Assembly (NCBI GenBank): GCA_002914845.1
Contig: JXTC01000360.1
Coordinates: 1 to 64,000 of the forward strand
Length of the DNA stretch: 64,000 nt
Origin: Trema orientale
Taxonomy: Eukaryota; Streptophyta; Magnoliopsida; Rosales; Cannabaceae
Direction: 5' to 3'
This document shows positions 44,942-56,438 of the stretch, in pieces. The first letter of the stretch is position 1. Every line of letters starts with the position of its first letter. Below the pieces are notes generated by a model that had not been told where the DNA came from, made no database searches, and saw nothing but the letters and a program-made list of their open reading frames with translations. A program made the translations under genes and the position numbers.

Positions 44942-46113
44942 AAACGTTTGCTTATCCTCAAGCAAAACAAAAGAAAGAAGAAAACAAACACAAATCAAGT
45001 ACTAAAAATGAAAATAACAAAGTATGAGTTTTGCATTGAATCAACAACCATGCATATATCTCCGAAGTCACAAAATGATCTAAGTTCAAATGGAAGGCAA
45101 CCATTGAAAGTATCTAAAATTTCAACATCAAGCATCGGTTTTATTCCACTCAAGACTTTCTCGTGAAAGTATGTGCATAATCAATCTCACTTAACTAAAT
45201 GAACTCCGGATAAACTTATGTGCTTAGGAGACTATGAGTTATCTCTAGATAATACAATTTAGAACTACCATAAGCCTATTTTTCAAGTCGCTCTCCACTA
45301 ATGTAGGTTATAGTATCATTGAATATGAAGAGGTCTTTCAAGGGTTGTAGTATGAGACTAGGGTGAAAGGTAGATGAGAAAGAAAATTTTCGACTCGGAT
45401 CACCCTAAGCACGTATCACAACTCAAGGATCTTGCATAATTCCCAAGAAAATTCACTCACTAAACCCCCCATTGCATTATTTTTCTTCCTTCAATTCTTC
45501 CCACAATAAGTTTATTCACCAAAAAAGACAAAATCAACCACAATCCTTTTTTCATTTTTCTCTTTTCTTCTTTTTTTTTCTTTTTTTTTATTTTTTCTCT
45601 TTTTTTTATTTTTTCTCTTTTTTTTTCTTTTTTTTTAAACAAGATAAGGATTGTGATAAAAAGAAGAGAAGCATAAAGCTCACCCCCAAACTCAAAATCA
45701 ACATTGTCCTCAATGTTGAAAAGAATAGAAGGTAATTCACAATTTGTTCCAACTCTCTCCTTTCTTTTATTGATATCAAACCAATCCACCAACAATTCTC
45801 CAAACACAACCCAAACTTATATTTATGCTTAACGAATCATGCAAGAGTACAATGCAATCATTCCTATTGATGATAAGTTTAGGAAATGGGAATTAATTTG
45901 GTGGTTTGGATGCACTTGTGAAGGTAATGAAGGAAATAGGTCAAATCGGCTCAAGACGGGTTAACTAAGGATAAAACTTTCAAGGGTTAGCTTCAAAGGC
46001 TCAAATGATCCAAAGAAATGCCTAAATCCTCTCTTCAATGACACTAACCTAGGATTTTGCCTCAAGCAACACTCAAATGTGTTCTAGAGCTCATGAGATG
46101 TTAAAGCATAACT
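44942..46113 (-). other. F4 internal non-coding region, left part
   Basis: Contains a long pyrimidine/purine low-complexity tract (45540-45640) and the ccccaaactcaaaatcaacattgtcctcaatg-type block shared with F2. Reading frames through the tract are lysine/phenylalanine repeats, not genes. It continues at 52159. Confidence 0.75.
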
Positions 46114-46565
46114 TGTCACACCTCGATCCACGTGCATGCTTATATGTTACGTGTAATAGAGAATTGTCTAGTTCTAACTTATGTAGAGGAGTTAAGCTGG
46201 TCAATGAGGAGCTTAATAATTTTATAAATTCATAAAGACCCCAGTTAAAGGGGGAAAAAAAAAGATTTCACATTTTACGAGACAGTCTTTTGCTGTTAGG
46301 TTTTATACAATAGCAATGAGTAAAGCCACTGATTGAGGTACTTAGCAGTGTAAACTTTTGATGATGGACAATACGATGAAAGAAAATATTTTTGACGAAA
46401 ACTGACAGTTAAGTTTCCGACAATCTAGAATAGATAAGCTGCTGACGGAAGAGACAAGATTATTTCTAATGTTGTGATCAAGTTCTAGGAAGAAGTTAGT
46501 ATTTCTTGATTTTCATGCAAGACAGTTATATAAATCATAATATTTAGATGATATGTCAAAAAGTG

Positions 46566-46640
46566 AAGCACGAGGTGTTCTAAGCACGAGGTGGCACTAT
46601 AAGCACGAGGTGTCAAATCAGAGCACGAGGTGTTGAATCA
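46566..46640. repeat. Four-copy agcacgaggtgt repeat
   Basis: Units at 46567, 46583, 46601 and 46622; the partner LTR has only one copy (51507-51519, inverted). Confidence 0.85.
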
Positions 46641-47632
46641 GGACACTAATTGGTGTTTAGTTACACTAAGCTAGCTTAGAATAAGCTTAATCGCGTAATG
46701 TCATTTTTATGGATTCCAATTATTAAGTGCTAATACTATGTTTGAATTATAAATTGGAGTCTAATTGATTTAGTTTTATGATTAATGAATGGTTATGAGG
46801 CTAGGTTGCACCAAATTACAATAAGATTGGCCATATAGGATCATAAGTCAAAGTATGACTAGATTTCACTTTCTAAGATAGGATTCACGAACTTTGGCTA
46901 CACTTGGGTGTATAGGAGTGACCAGCAACGTGGTGACTATGCTAAGGATGTTTTAGAGCTTGACACATGGAAAGTAATGAGCAAAATACCCAAAATACCT
47001 CTTACAATTTAAGTTATCCCATTTCTTAGCCATTAAGTATTGATTTTGGACCAAATCTGGTCATTTCTATCCCCTTTCTCTCCAGCCACGACCTGAGACT
47101 CTCCAACTCAGTTTTAGACTTCTCTCAACATCCCTTAACCATTTCCAAGAGTTTCCAAGTGGTAGAACTCAAGTTGGAGCTCTAGAAAGCAAGATAGATC
47201 AAAACTAGTCAAGGTAACTCTAACTAAGTTCTTCTTTCTAGGTCTTGTTCTTTAATTTCAATTCTCTACTTGTTCCCACTTAAGTAATGGTTTATTCAGG
47301 TCTTATTAAGTTCAAAAATCTATTTCTAAGCCTTGGGAATCAGTTTGTTGGAGATAGAAGGCAAGAACACTAGCAAAGACTCAAACTAGCAAAGGTAAGA
47401 TTTATGTTTGATTTTGAATTTGTAGTGAGTTTCCTTCATTTCAGCTCTTAAACCTAAGCTATTATTTGATGAGTAATGGTCCTAGGAACCCTTATACATT
47501 GCTGGAAACATAAAATTTAAGTGGAGGATTAATGTTAAACCTAAAGTCCCAAAGATTTCTATTTATAGAGTTAGATATTTTCATGTGTAGTAGATTAAGT
47601 ATTCTATGTTTGTAACCTGATTTCTTAAGCTT

Positions 47633-47642
47633 NNNNNNNNNN
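47633..47642. other. Assembly gap (10 N)
   Basis: Run of N inside the plus-strand F5 LTR. Confidence 0.99.
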
Positions 47643-49168
47643 GGTGAAAGTTGTTATTTCGGTCCTGTCCAAGTATCTTAGTGAGTTCGTTTTAGAAAAA
47701 TGTGCGCCTTGAGTAAAAGAATTTCATGACAGGTGATTGGCACACCAATCTCTAGAGAATATTGACCCTTTTCATAATTCATTTCTATTCAGGACACGAG
47801 GTAAGTAAAGTACTCAACTGCAACACAAGAATTACGTGCTATGTGGGTGTTTATTATTTTTTTTAAGCCTTGCATTTTGGTTATGAGCATGAACATTGGC
47901 ATTTCGGTTTCAGTATAAAAGCTTGGCATTTCTAATGTGACATTATCATATACATGATGAGGCCATGCATGTTTTACAGAGAAGTCTAAGATATGTGACA
48001 AGTTTCCAAAATGCCGTAGCAATATTGTGCAGAGCCATGTTTATGAAAGAAAAGTTGAGACCAGGTAACTTTCAAAAGGTTTTGTGTCACTGTTACGGGG
48101 AAGCGGGATAAATATTTACAGTTTGGAATGGTAGCCCTAGGAAAAGGGGCAAGTCTGACGGGATTAGTCAGAAGGTTTGCCACAATGTTCCTCCTCCAAG
48201 GGATATAATGATTGTACTACGGTTTTGGGCCACCTTATCTCTTGAGCTCGAAGAGGTAACGATGGAATAAGGTTAGTAATGAGCCCTACTATAGTGGGAG
48301 CCAGCTGGAGGAGAGCCTATGGGATATTATCAGATCCAAAAGTCCTACAGGCGCAGTGCCGAACCGAACAGTGTACACAAGACAGGGGGACCGAAGGGAA
48401 ATTATTATACCAGTAGGCTTAAGCAAGCATGATCATGCATTTAATATATGTCTTTAAGCACCATTTCATCCATTACTTTACTTACTGAGCTGTAGCTCAT
48501 TAAAGTCTTGTGTTGCAGGTAATGATTGAGATGACAGTATGAGCTTGGGAGTTGGAGTAGAGGCCCAACCTTGGTATTATACATATGGATATTTTGACCA
48601 CTTGTGGGGGGCCTAGTTTGTGTATTTTTTTTAGGGATGTTTTACAGTCTCTCAATGAAGTTGTTTTTAGTTCATTTCTTTTGGAAGCTATTTGTGACGT
48701 CCCCCGATCCCACACACGTACGTGGGGATATTCGTAAAATTATTTAGTGAGATCGGGAGAAGCCACTCGACTTGGAACTGACAAAATCGGGGAAAATTTA
48801 AACCTTTTATGCTTTCTGGGAGAAAAAGAGAAATTCTACTCACTCATAATTATACGTAGTCTGATGTATACATATATACATACTCACATAGTGGACCTCT
48901 CAGGAAAATATACATAATGTACACACTCAAAAATAGCTTATCAGGAAACCACAGCGTCAAAATGCTCATATACACAAGCCGTGGTCAGAAAGTCAGCGCT
49001 CCTCCTCTATCTCACATATCAGCAGTACCCTCTGCAATGTAAGAATATGAGTGAGAATGAAACTCAGTAAGTAACGCATGCAGACGCAAAGTGCACATGG
49101 CAGATAACAGATAATCATATGATTGGGATCCCTGTGTATATTGTATTGCCTGACAAGACCATGAATCG

Positions 49169-50016
49169 CATACTGAGCCACTCAGATAGCATATAACATA
49201 TCATGAGCAGTATGGAGGTCTCGAGTCCCAAATACATCTCAAACCCCCTCTGTGTACTGCAGAGGTCCACCCCATACCGCCGTCAGAGTGTTCCCGAAGG
49301 AACCATATTGTCCCCGAAAGGACCAGAGTGTTCCCGAAGGAACCATAGTGTCCCCGAAGGAACCATATCACATATTTGGGCGCTGGCCCGCCACACCCTA
49401 TTCACCAATACTCGTCAGGCAATATAAATACACCACATGTTCATGTCTCATGCAAAGCTGAATGATAAATGCGTATGTACACATATCTACAAATTGCATA
49501 TCCACATACTTCACAGATTCACAAAAACACAGAATTTCTTACATTGCAGGTGTGACGTTACTTACTTTGTTTTCGAGCTTTATACACCTCCTCTGTGAAA
49601 TGCTCTTTGCTCTAGGTACAATTGACGTGTCCCTAATNCATACTGAGCCACTCAGATAGCATATAACATATCATGAGCAGTATGGAGGTCTCGAGTCCCA
49701 AATACATCTCAAACCCCTCTGTGTACTGCAGAGGTCCACCCCATACCGCCATCAGAGTGTTCCCGAAGGAACCATATTGTCCCCGAAAGGACCAGAGTGT
49801 TCCCGAAGGAACCAGAGTGTCCCCGAAGGAACCATATCACATATTTGGGCGCTGGCCCGCCACACCCTATTCACCATTACTCGTCAGGCAATATAAATAC
49901 ACTACGTGTTCATGTCTCATGCAAAATTGAATAACAGATACATATTTACAAATTCTATATCCACATATTTCACAGAAACATAGAATTCTTACATTGCAGG
50001 TGTGACGTTACTTACC
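49169..50016. repeat. ~380-400-bp tandem duplication joined by a single N
   Basis: 49169-49567 (catactgagccactcag…gtgacgttacttac) is repeated from 49639 to about 50016 with small differences and short deletions. The joint is the N at 49638. Confidence 0.85.
49285..49370. repeat. 20-bp minisatellite, gtgttcccgaaggaaccata
   Basis: Four adjoining copies with tt/gt and ca/cg variation; the duplicate array is at 49755-49838. Confidence 0.85.
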
Positions 50017-52158
50017 TTCTGTCCGACAGAAAAGATAGTGGAAAGGGGTCAGTATCCTCGGTAGCAAGGTGTGTGGAGGACCTGATATAAATTTCATTAC
50101 TAGAATGATTACTACAATGTAAAATGCCTAAAGAAAGCAACCACAAGCATAAATCACAATTTTTACGAAGTCATGAAATCTAATCACAAAATGAACCAAA
50201 ACATCACCTACTTTCATAAAAACTAGCCCGATTGCTTCTAAAAGGTATCATTTGGTTTTAAAAATATTTGGACAGCACCTCCCCTATTTTTAGGACACTC
50301 CCACATGATTAAAATCATGGTTTAAGACCTGCAATAATAATCCACAAGCCAATTCCCACATATACATCTCAAAAAGGATCATTTAGAACATTCTAGCTAC
50401 GCTTGAATTCCTTTTGGTTTAAAACAACTTTTACACTCGTGTATCATTATAACCAGCCACCAAAAGAGTGAAATAAATAATAGGATTCATAAAATATAAA
50501 CTTTAAGTCTAGAAAAATCAGATTACAATTAGAAAAATGTAATCTACCACACATGAAATCACTTAAATCCATAACAAGCACACTTTAGGGGTTTTAAATC
50601 TAACATTAATCCTCCACTTAAATTCTTTGTTTTCAGCCATATATAAGGTTTTCTAGGGCCTTTATTCATCAATTTAAAGCTTTGATTTAAGAGCTAAAAT
50701 AATAGAAATAAATTACTAATTCTAAATTCTACAAAAACTTCACCTTGACTAATTTGAATCTTTGTTGAAGCTCTTGCCTTCTTCTTCCACAAAACTGATT
50801 TCTAAGGCTTAGAAATTGATCTTAGGACTTAAGAGGACCTGGAGGAATCATTATTTAAGTAGTATCAAGTAGAGAATTGAAATAACAAAACAAAACCTAG
50901 GAAGGAGAACTAGTAGAATTACCTTGACTAGTTTGGTCCTATCTTGATTTCTTGAGCTCCAAATTAAGTTCTACCACTTGGAAATGATTAGAAATGGTTA
51001 AGGGAAGCTGAGAGAAGTCTAAAAAGGAGTGGGAGAGTCTCAGGTCGTGGCTGGAGAGAAAGGAGAAGAAAATGACCAGATTTGGTCAAAAGTGATACTT
51101 AATGACTAAGAAATGGCATAACTTAAGTTCTAAGGGGTATTTTGGAAATTTTGCACCTTACTTTCCATGTGTCCAGCTCTAGAACATGCTTAGCATACTC
51201 ACCACGTTGCTGGTCCATCCTATACACCCAAGTATAGACTAAAACGGTGAAATCTAGTTTAGGAGGTGAAAACTAGTCATACTTTGACCTATAATCCCAT
51301 ATGGCCAATCTTATTGTAATCTAGTGGAACCTAACCCCACAACCAATCATTAAACATAAAAAAATAAGTCAATTAGACTCCAATTAATAATGTAAACAAA
51401 GTACTAATACCTAATCATTAAAGGGCATCAAGATAAACTTTACGCGATTAAGCTTAATCTAAGCTAGCTTAGTATAACTAAACACCAATTTAGTACAGTG
51501 ACTACCACCTCGTGCTTACTTGGGCCAACAAATAAAATACTATAAATGATTCCTAAACATTAAATTAAAGCTATTTAACGTGTTAAACGTACAGTGAATT
51601 TGGCTCCGAAAAGCGTGAAAAATGCATTTTTACCGAAAAACTACTATTTGACCAAGTTATCAACAGATATGATTTTAATGCACGTTCATATAGTATTACT
51701 ATTCATAAATGTATTCTTTGTTCCTTTCACACACCAAGCTCTCTTTCTGAGGATACTGAGTCTTTACACTGCATGGGAGCACTTCCACAAACATTAGTAC
51801 AATAATACAGATCATTTAACAATCAGAATGAGTAATTTCCCATGAGATTGATACTAATTGCGTGATATGAATATTATGCAATATGAGTATATTTATTATT
51901 GGCTTATTATGCACGTGAGAATCTTGGGCTTCACACTATTACTCCCTTTCATTTTGTAATATATACACATACTGATCTAAGTTATGTTTATAAATAAAGT
52001 TATCTATCCACAGAGTTTTAAAGAGAATAAAAAGATCAAATTGGCCCGTATTTTTAGAATAACGAATACAGGATTATTTTCTAGAAGTAACGCCCTGTAA
52101 AGAGAGAGTTAATAAATTTCCACTAGTAGTAGGTGGATAAGGAGGGCGTTACATAACT

Positions 52159-52659
52159 AATGCACATAAATATTCTCTAAAGCTCAAATTAGTCAAGTGA
52201 TCATAATTCATAGTGCTCAAATGCAAAGAGTCAACAGTGAAATTCAACCAATGCGAGTCAAACACACAGATAATTCAATGAATTGCATTCCAAAAAACCT
52301 AAAGAACACTAAGTGACTATACACATCATTAGTACCAAGTCATCTCATCTTATTAAAAATCGCAACTTATTCAAAACAACTAAAGAAAAGCAAGTAAAAA
52401 AAAATTATATTGATGAAAGACACAAGTCATGGAAGGAAAAGTCATGACCACCAACACATAAACTAGGCCAAAAACCAACAAATAATCAACCAATAAGTGT
52501 CCCCACCCCCGAACTCACAATCAATAATATTCAATCCAATTAAGCACAAGGGAGTGAGAAAACGCAGCGAGACATCTCGCCTCCAAGTGTGGTGGCGACA
52601 GTGGTGCTCTGGGCATAGTGGCTCTAAATTGAGGTGGCGGGACATTCCTCCGTGCATCA
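52159..52659 (-). other. F4 internal non-coding region, right part
   Basis: Aligns with 20970-21480 of F2 (aaagctcaaa…agtcaagtgatcat, caacacataaactaggcc). No coding motif. Confidence 0.7.
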
Positions 52660-53538
52660 CATCTTTATGCTCAACTATGTACAAATTGGAAACTCATCAA
52701 AGATCGGCCTCTGCCCATAGTACGTGTCATACAACACTACATATGGGTCTTGGTTTCGAACGCCCTCAAGCTTGGCAATGTATGGCAATGCTCAGCATGT
52801 ATGCTCAACTTGATTCAGCTTTGGCACATATGCATGGTGGGCTTCAATGACCGGTGCTAGAGGCGGTGGAGGAGGTTTTGGCCACATAGGATCGTCATAA
52901 ATATAAGCTTTGATAGCCGGTGGCATAATAACTTAGATCTCAAAAGGTTGAGATTCATAAATGTTGTCTTGAACCTCCTCCTCACTTGAGTAGTCATCAT
53001 CGAACAACCCAAAGATCTTCCCGCTTGTACCTATCTCCTCTCAGTGGCTTTTACAATTGTATATATTTTGTGCATCCCTTGCCACCGTATCCATTCTCTC
53101 CAACTTTTCTACATGGAGCCTTGCCTCCTCCGAAAATTGGGCAACTAGCTCTTCAAGGTTGAGAGAAGACTCTGCTTGATGATGCAAAGTGTCAAACCAT
53201 GGCACTGAACTGTTGGAATTATCACCTAAACCGAGGTGGCTTAGCGGATAATTCCAACTCCGATAATCAAAATCGACCATATCTTCCAATAACCAATAGG
53301 CTTCATCGACGGATAATTAGTGAAAATAGACGGTACCATCTCCTCTTTCTAACCACATTCTTGTTTCAGGCCATAAATTATGGAGGAAGATTTGTAGTTG
53401 ACACTCCCGAGAGAAGCCATGATTGGGGAAATTAATGAGCAACTCTTTGTATCTCCACCATGCACAATAAAACGGCTCCAAGTCTTGTTGAGCAAATCTC
53501 AAGAGGACTTGTCGATCTACCATCTCCAAGTAACTCAC
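52660..53538 (-). pseudogene. F4 gag-like protein, broken by stops
   Basis: In one frame: LEPFYCAWWRYKELLINFPN, then LQIFLHNLWPETRMWLERG; a TAA; then EAYWLLEDMVDFDYRSWNYP, LEELVAQFSEEARLHVEKLE; a further stop. Then an acidic DDDYSSEEEVQDN, DDPMWPKPPPPPLAPVIEAH and LPYIAKLEGVRNQDPYVVLY, followed by DTYYGQRPIFDEF (about 52690-52790). The first part is gag-like; the proline run and the PYVVLY…YYG…FDE tail are shared with F2. No enzyme domain. Four or more in-frame stops. Confidence 0.75.
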
Positions 53539-53647
53539 AAAACAAACAATAAGAAAAAAAAGAAATAAAAAATAAAAATAAAAATAAACGCCTAAATTAA
53601 AATCAAGCTACTTACTTCTGATATCAACAATAATCTAAAAATGCCAA

Positions 53648-53665
53648 TCCCCAACAATGGCACCA
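53648..53665 (-). other. F4 primer-binding site, decayed tRNA-Asp type
   Basis: The plus strand reads tccccaacaatggcacca, four transitions from the tRNA-Asp tail. Confidence 0.75.
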
Positions 53666-53668
53666 AAA

Positions 53669-55185
53669 TTTTGGTAATGGGAAAAAACATTTAGTCATTG
53701 GAAATAAGCACCCAGTACCAAATTAATATTTATAATTACCCTATTAACTAATCTAGCAAGTCTAGTAAAACTTAGAATTAACTAGTATAGCAGCAAGAAG
53801 GGTCGATCCATAGGGATTGGATTTTAGATTAGTTGTTAAGTACCAAAATTATCATAATATAATTTTATCTAGGCATCAAAACTAAATAAATTTAAAATAA
53901 AATGAATAAAAATAAAGATAAAAGAATTACGTAAATAAAATATAGAAATTACAATGCACTAATATGCTAAGGACATAATTTCCCCTAATTATTTCTAAAT
54001 TCATCAAATTAAGCAATTATTAGCCTAATTCTATTAAATTCACTAATCAAGGGACCTATTCTAACTTCATTCCCTCTCTCGAGTGCCGAATGAGATAATA
54101 TGCCCAAGTACTCAAGTTGATATCTCTATCTAACCCGGTTCTCTAAGCACTCATTAAGTTTTAGCCCTTAAGAACTTTCTAATTTGATTATCTAAGTGTT
54201 GATCTCCTCTCGGTCTCACAACAACCTATACTATATTTCTCAATTCCAGTTTATGAAATCAAACTCTCTCAATTATCAAAATCACAACCTAAGTTTAACT
54301 AATTCATTGGCCACGTAAATTAGAGGTTATAAGCAAAGAGAAATATAAATGAATTAAAAATAGAAAATAAGCCAACAATTAACAAAATATGTAAAACAAA
54401 GTATAAAAAAGATACATCAAATCCTAAGATAGAGAATCAATCTAAGCATTGTAGAATCCATAACTAATCTCATAAAGAATTTCATAATTCCAAACAAATT
54501 ATACAATATGCCCAATACAAAATTCAAATGAGATTAAGGTGAGAAAGAGGAAGAGAAAACTCTTTTGTAGAGGTAGAACTTCAAGCCTTCAATTCTTCAA
54601 GCATCTCTCTTAAGCATCCTCTCTAAATTTCAGCTCCAAAGCTCTCTCTCTCTCTAGGATTTTTAGCTCTCAAAGATGTGCCTCCTCTTCCAACTCTCCA
54701 CACTTTGAAATGGAGGCTAAAGTGTCTATTTAAAGAGCACTAAGATGACCTAAGAAAGGAAGAAATATAACCATCCATTAGTTTAGATCAAGGGTAAAAA
54801 ATGGCCCTTAAAGTTGGTAAAAAACATGTGGACATGTGCCTGCAAAATGGGGAAAACACGGCTTCTATGAGTGCTGAAATCGCAATGGCACCGCAGTGCC
54901 CGTTTCTGGCACCGAGGTGCCAGCGTTCTAGTTCTGCGGCACCGCGGCGCCTAGCTGCTGGTCCAATTGAGCTTGTTTAGCTCTCTTTGATGCTCTGGTC
55001 TTCGTTTCGGCTATTAATGGCTTCATAAACTTCTCCTTTTCAGTGTCAAATATACAGTAAGCCTTAATTTCTTATTTTCTACAATAAAAATACAAAACAA
55101 TATTAAAACAACACAAATGCTTGAGAACTTATAATTATTTGAACTTGGAGAATATTTGATTTGTGAGTAAAATACACACTCATCA
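53669..55185 (-). repeat. F4 5' LTR
   Basis: About 1.5 kb, closely matching 43385-44926. TATA CTTTAAATAG at 54726-54735, GC-rich modules at 54880-54955. The two bases at the primer side are lost. Confidence 0.9.
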
Positions 55186-56300
55186 TATATCCTTTGTAGC
55201 CTCTCTGTTTTCAGCTTTCGCTGTCTCAGAATGGACTATCCAAGCTTCTAATGTGTTTCTGGATGCTCAGCTTTGAAGGATTCAGTTATTTGTGGTTGTG
55301 GTATGGTTGAACTTGTTTCCTCAATATCCAAAGCGGTGTTTTCAAGTTGCTCTACATTGTCCTCATCCGCTTCACTTGGAAATATTGATTGAGAAAGAAC
55401 ATTGAAAGCTTGCGTTTCTACAGATTCTTGCGAATCATTTTGCGGCTTATTGAGTTGTTCGCTACTCTCAAGTGTAATCTCCATCTCTTCATTGTTAATA
55501 TTGGTCTCAGTGTTGCTGAATAAAGATTCTTGTGGTCTTTCGGATAAAAGAGTTCTCAATTGACCAATTTGCTCATCAAGATATCGAGCTGATGCATCTC
55601 GATTTGCAATGAACCGAGATGTCGTTCGGGCAAGTTTGGCAAGGGCATCTTCCAAAGATACCTTCTTCTCTTGTTGTTGAAATCCCGGTGAAAAATTCAT
55701 CGTGTGTTGATTATTCGATGAGAAATCTGAATAATTCTGCCACCTCGGAGTATATGTGTTGGGATATAGATTATGTTGCTGTTGGAAGTCTGACATATAT
55801 TGGTTTATTCAATGGTATACGGTGTAAACGAACTTCCAAACTTGCAATTAGCTCTCATATGGTTCCCTCTACCTAATTCACACCATTGGTATTGAGTGTG
55901 TATAGAATTTGCTCTTAAATTATCCAACCGTCTCAACAAAGTAGCAACTTGAGTAGACAAAGCACAGATGGCATCAGTTTCATAGACTCCGATGGCTCTA
56001 TTTGGCATTGAATATCCCGTTAGATTCTGATAATGATAATTCATCGCTTCTATCAACTCATATGCCTCATCAACTATTTTTCTATATAGAGATCCACCAA
56101 AAGCTCTATCAACCATATTCTTTGTTACATAGTTCAACCCATTGTAGAATGTTTCAACTTGTAACCACCTTAGCATTCTATTATATGGGGCCCACCTTAA
56201 CAGCTCCTTATACCTTTCTCATGCCTCAGATGGAGACTCTATGTCATATTAGAAAAAAGTACTAGTGTTATTCCACATTTTAGCCCCTTTTTTTAGTACC
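55186..56300 (-). pseudogene. F3 gag, frameshifted
   Basis: First frame (56260-55805): ERYKELLRWAPYN, LRWLQVETFYNGLN, IVDEAYELIEAMNYHYQN, then IGVYETDAICALSTQVATLL. This is the capsid core and GVYE-x-DAxxALxxQVA block of Athila-type gag. A stop replaces the family tryptophan before ERYK. After a frameshift near 55800 the second frame (55796-55248) reads Q/N-rich sequence, then KVSLEDALAKLARTTSRFIA and YLDEQIGQLRTLLSERP, then an acidic tail. The order is normal for the family. The F4 element cuts it off at 55186. Confidence 0.85.
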
Positions 56301-56414
56301 AACTACGAACTCCTAGAAAATCAAAACTAGAGATAATGTAAAAATAAAAATAAACATAAAATTTCAAATTCAAATTATGACTACTTAGTTTCGATATTAA
56401 TAAAAATCAAACAG

Positions 56415-56432
56415 ACCCTGATAATGGCGCCA
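56415..56432 (-). other. F3 primer-binding site, heavily decayed tRNA-Asp type
   Basis: The plus strand reads accctgataatggcgcca, five differences from the tRNA-Asp tail, four of them transitions; six bases from the LTR. Confidence 0.65.
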
Positions 56433-56438
56433 AAAACT

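Larger units (their letters stand above)
46114..48693 (+). repeat. Family F5 LTR, plus strand, 3' end missing
   Basis: Shared with the inverted partner: ttggtgtttagtta.actaagctagcttag (46650-46680), ggccatataggatcataagtcaaagtatgactag (46830), tctccagccacgacctgagactctcc (47080), tgagctgtagctcatt and ttgcaggta (48487-48525). It breaks at gaagctattt, where the partner continues for about 250 bp. Includes a 10-N gap. Confidence 0.75.
46114..52153. mobile_element. Inverted pair of LTRs inside one 5-bp target duplication
   Basis: The left half 46114-48693 is a plus-strand LTR beginning TGTCACACCTCGATCC. The right half 48694-52153 is a related minus-strand LTR beginning TGTAACGCCCTCC at 52153 and ending …GGGACGTCACA at 48694. 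taact occurs at 46109-46113 and 52154-52158. The interrupted F4 sequence closes up against the F2 homologue (20945-20975) when the insert and one taact are removed. No coding internal region is present. Confidence 0.8.
48694..52153 (-). repeat. Family F5 LTR, minus strand
   Basis: Begins TGTAACGCCCTCC at 52153 and ends GACGTCACA at 48694. The apparent 3.46 kb includes an artefactual duplicate (see 49169-50016). Promoter-like and leader signals are not obvious. Its TGTAACGCC/ACTTACTGAGTTTCA features resemble chromovirus LTRs, by recall only. Confidence 0.7.
43385..55185 (-). mobile_element. Gag-only LTR retrotransposon, family F4, with nested LTR pair
   Basis: 5' LTR 53669-55185, primer site 53648-53665, gag-like frame 53538-52660, non-coding region interrupted by 46114-52153, polypurine tract 44927-44941, 3' LTR 43385-44926. 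The layout is the same as F2, and the internal sequence aligns with it. The flanks (agcat left, tatat right) do not form a clear target duplication. It lies inside the outer F3 element, 12 bp from the F3-like solo LTR. Confidence 0.85.

Noticed and set aside
45472..45807. Lysine-rich and phenylalanine-rich frames on both strands
   Set aside because: Translation of a pyrimidine/purine low-complexity tract in the F4 internal region.
49285..49370. CRISPR-like regular short repeats
   Set aside because: 20-bp units adjoin without spacers, in plant LTR DNA; a minisatellite.
52497..52850. 117-codon plus-strand frame
   Set aside because: Antisense shadow of the F4 gag-like tail, whose motifs are on the minus strand.
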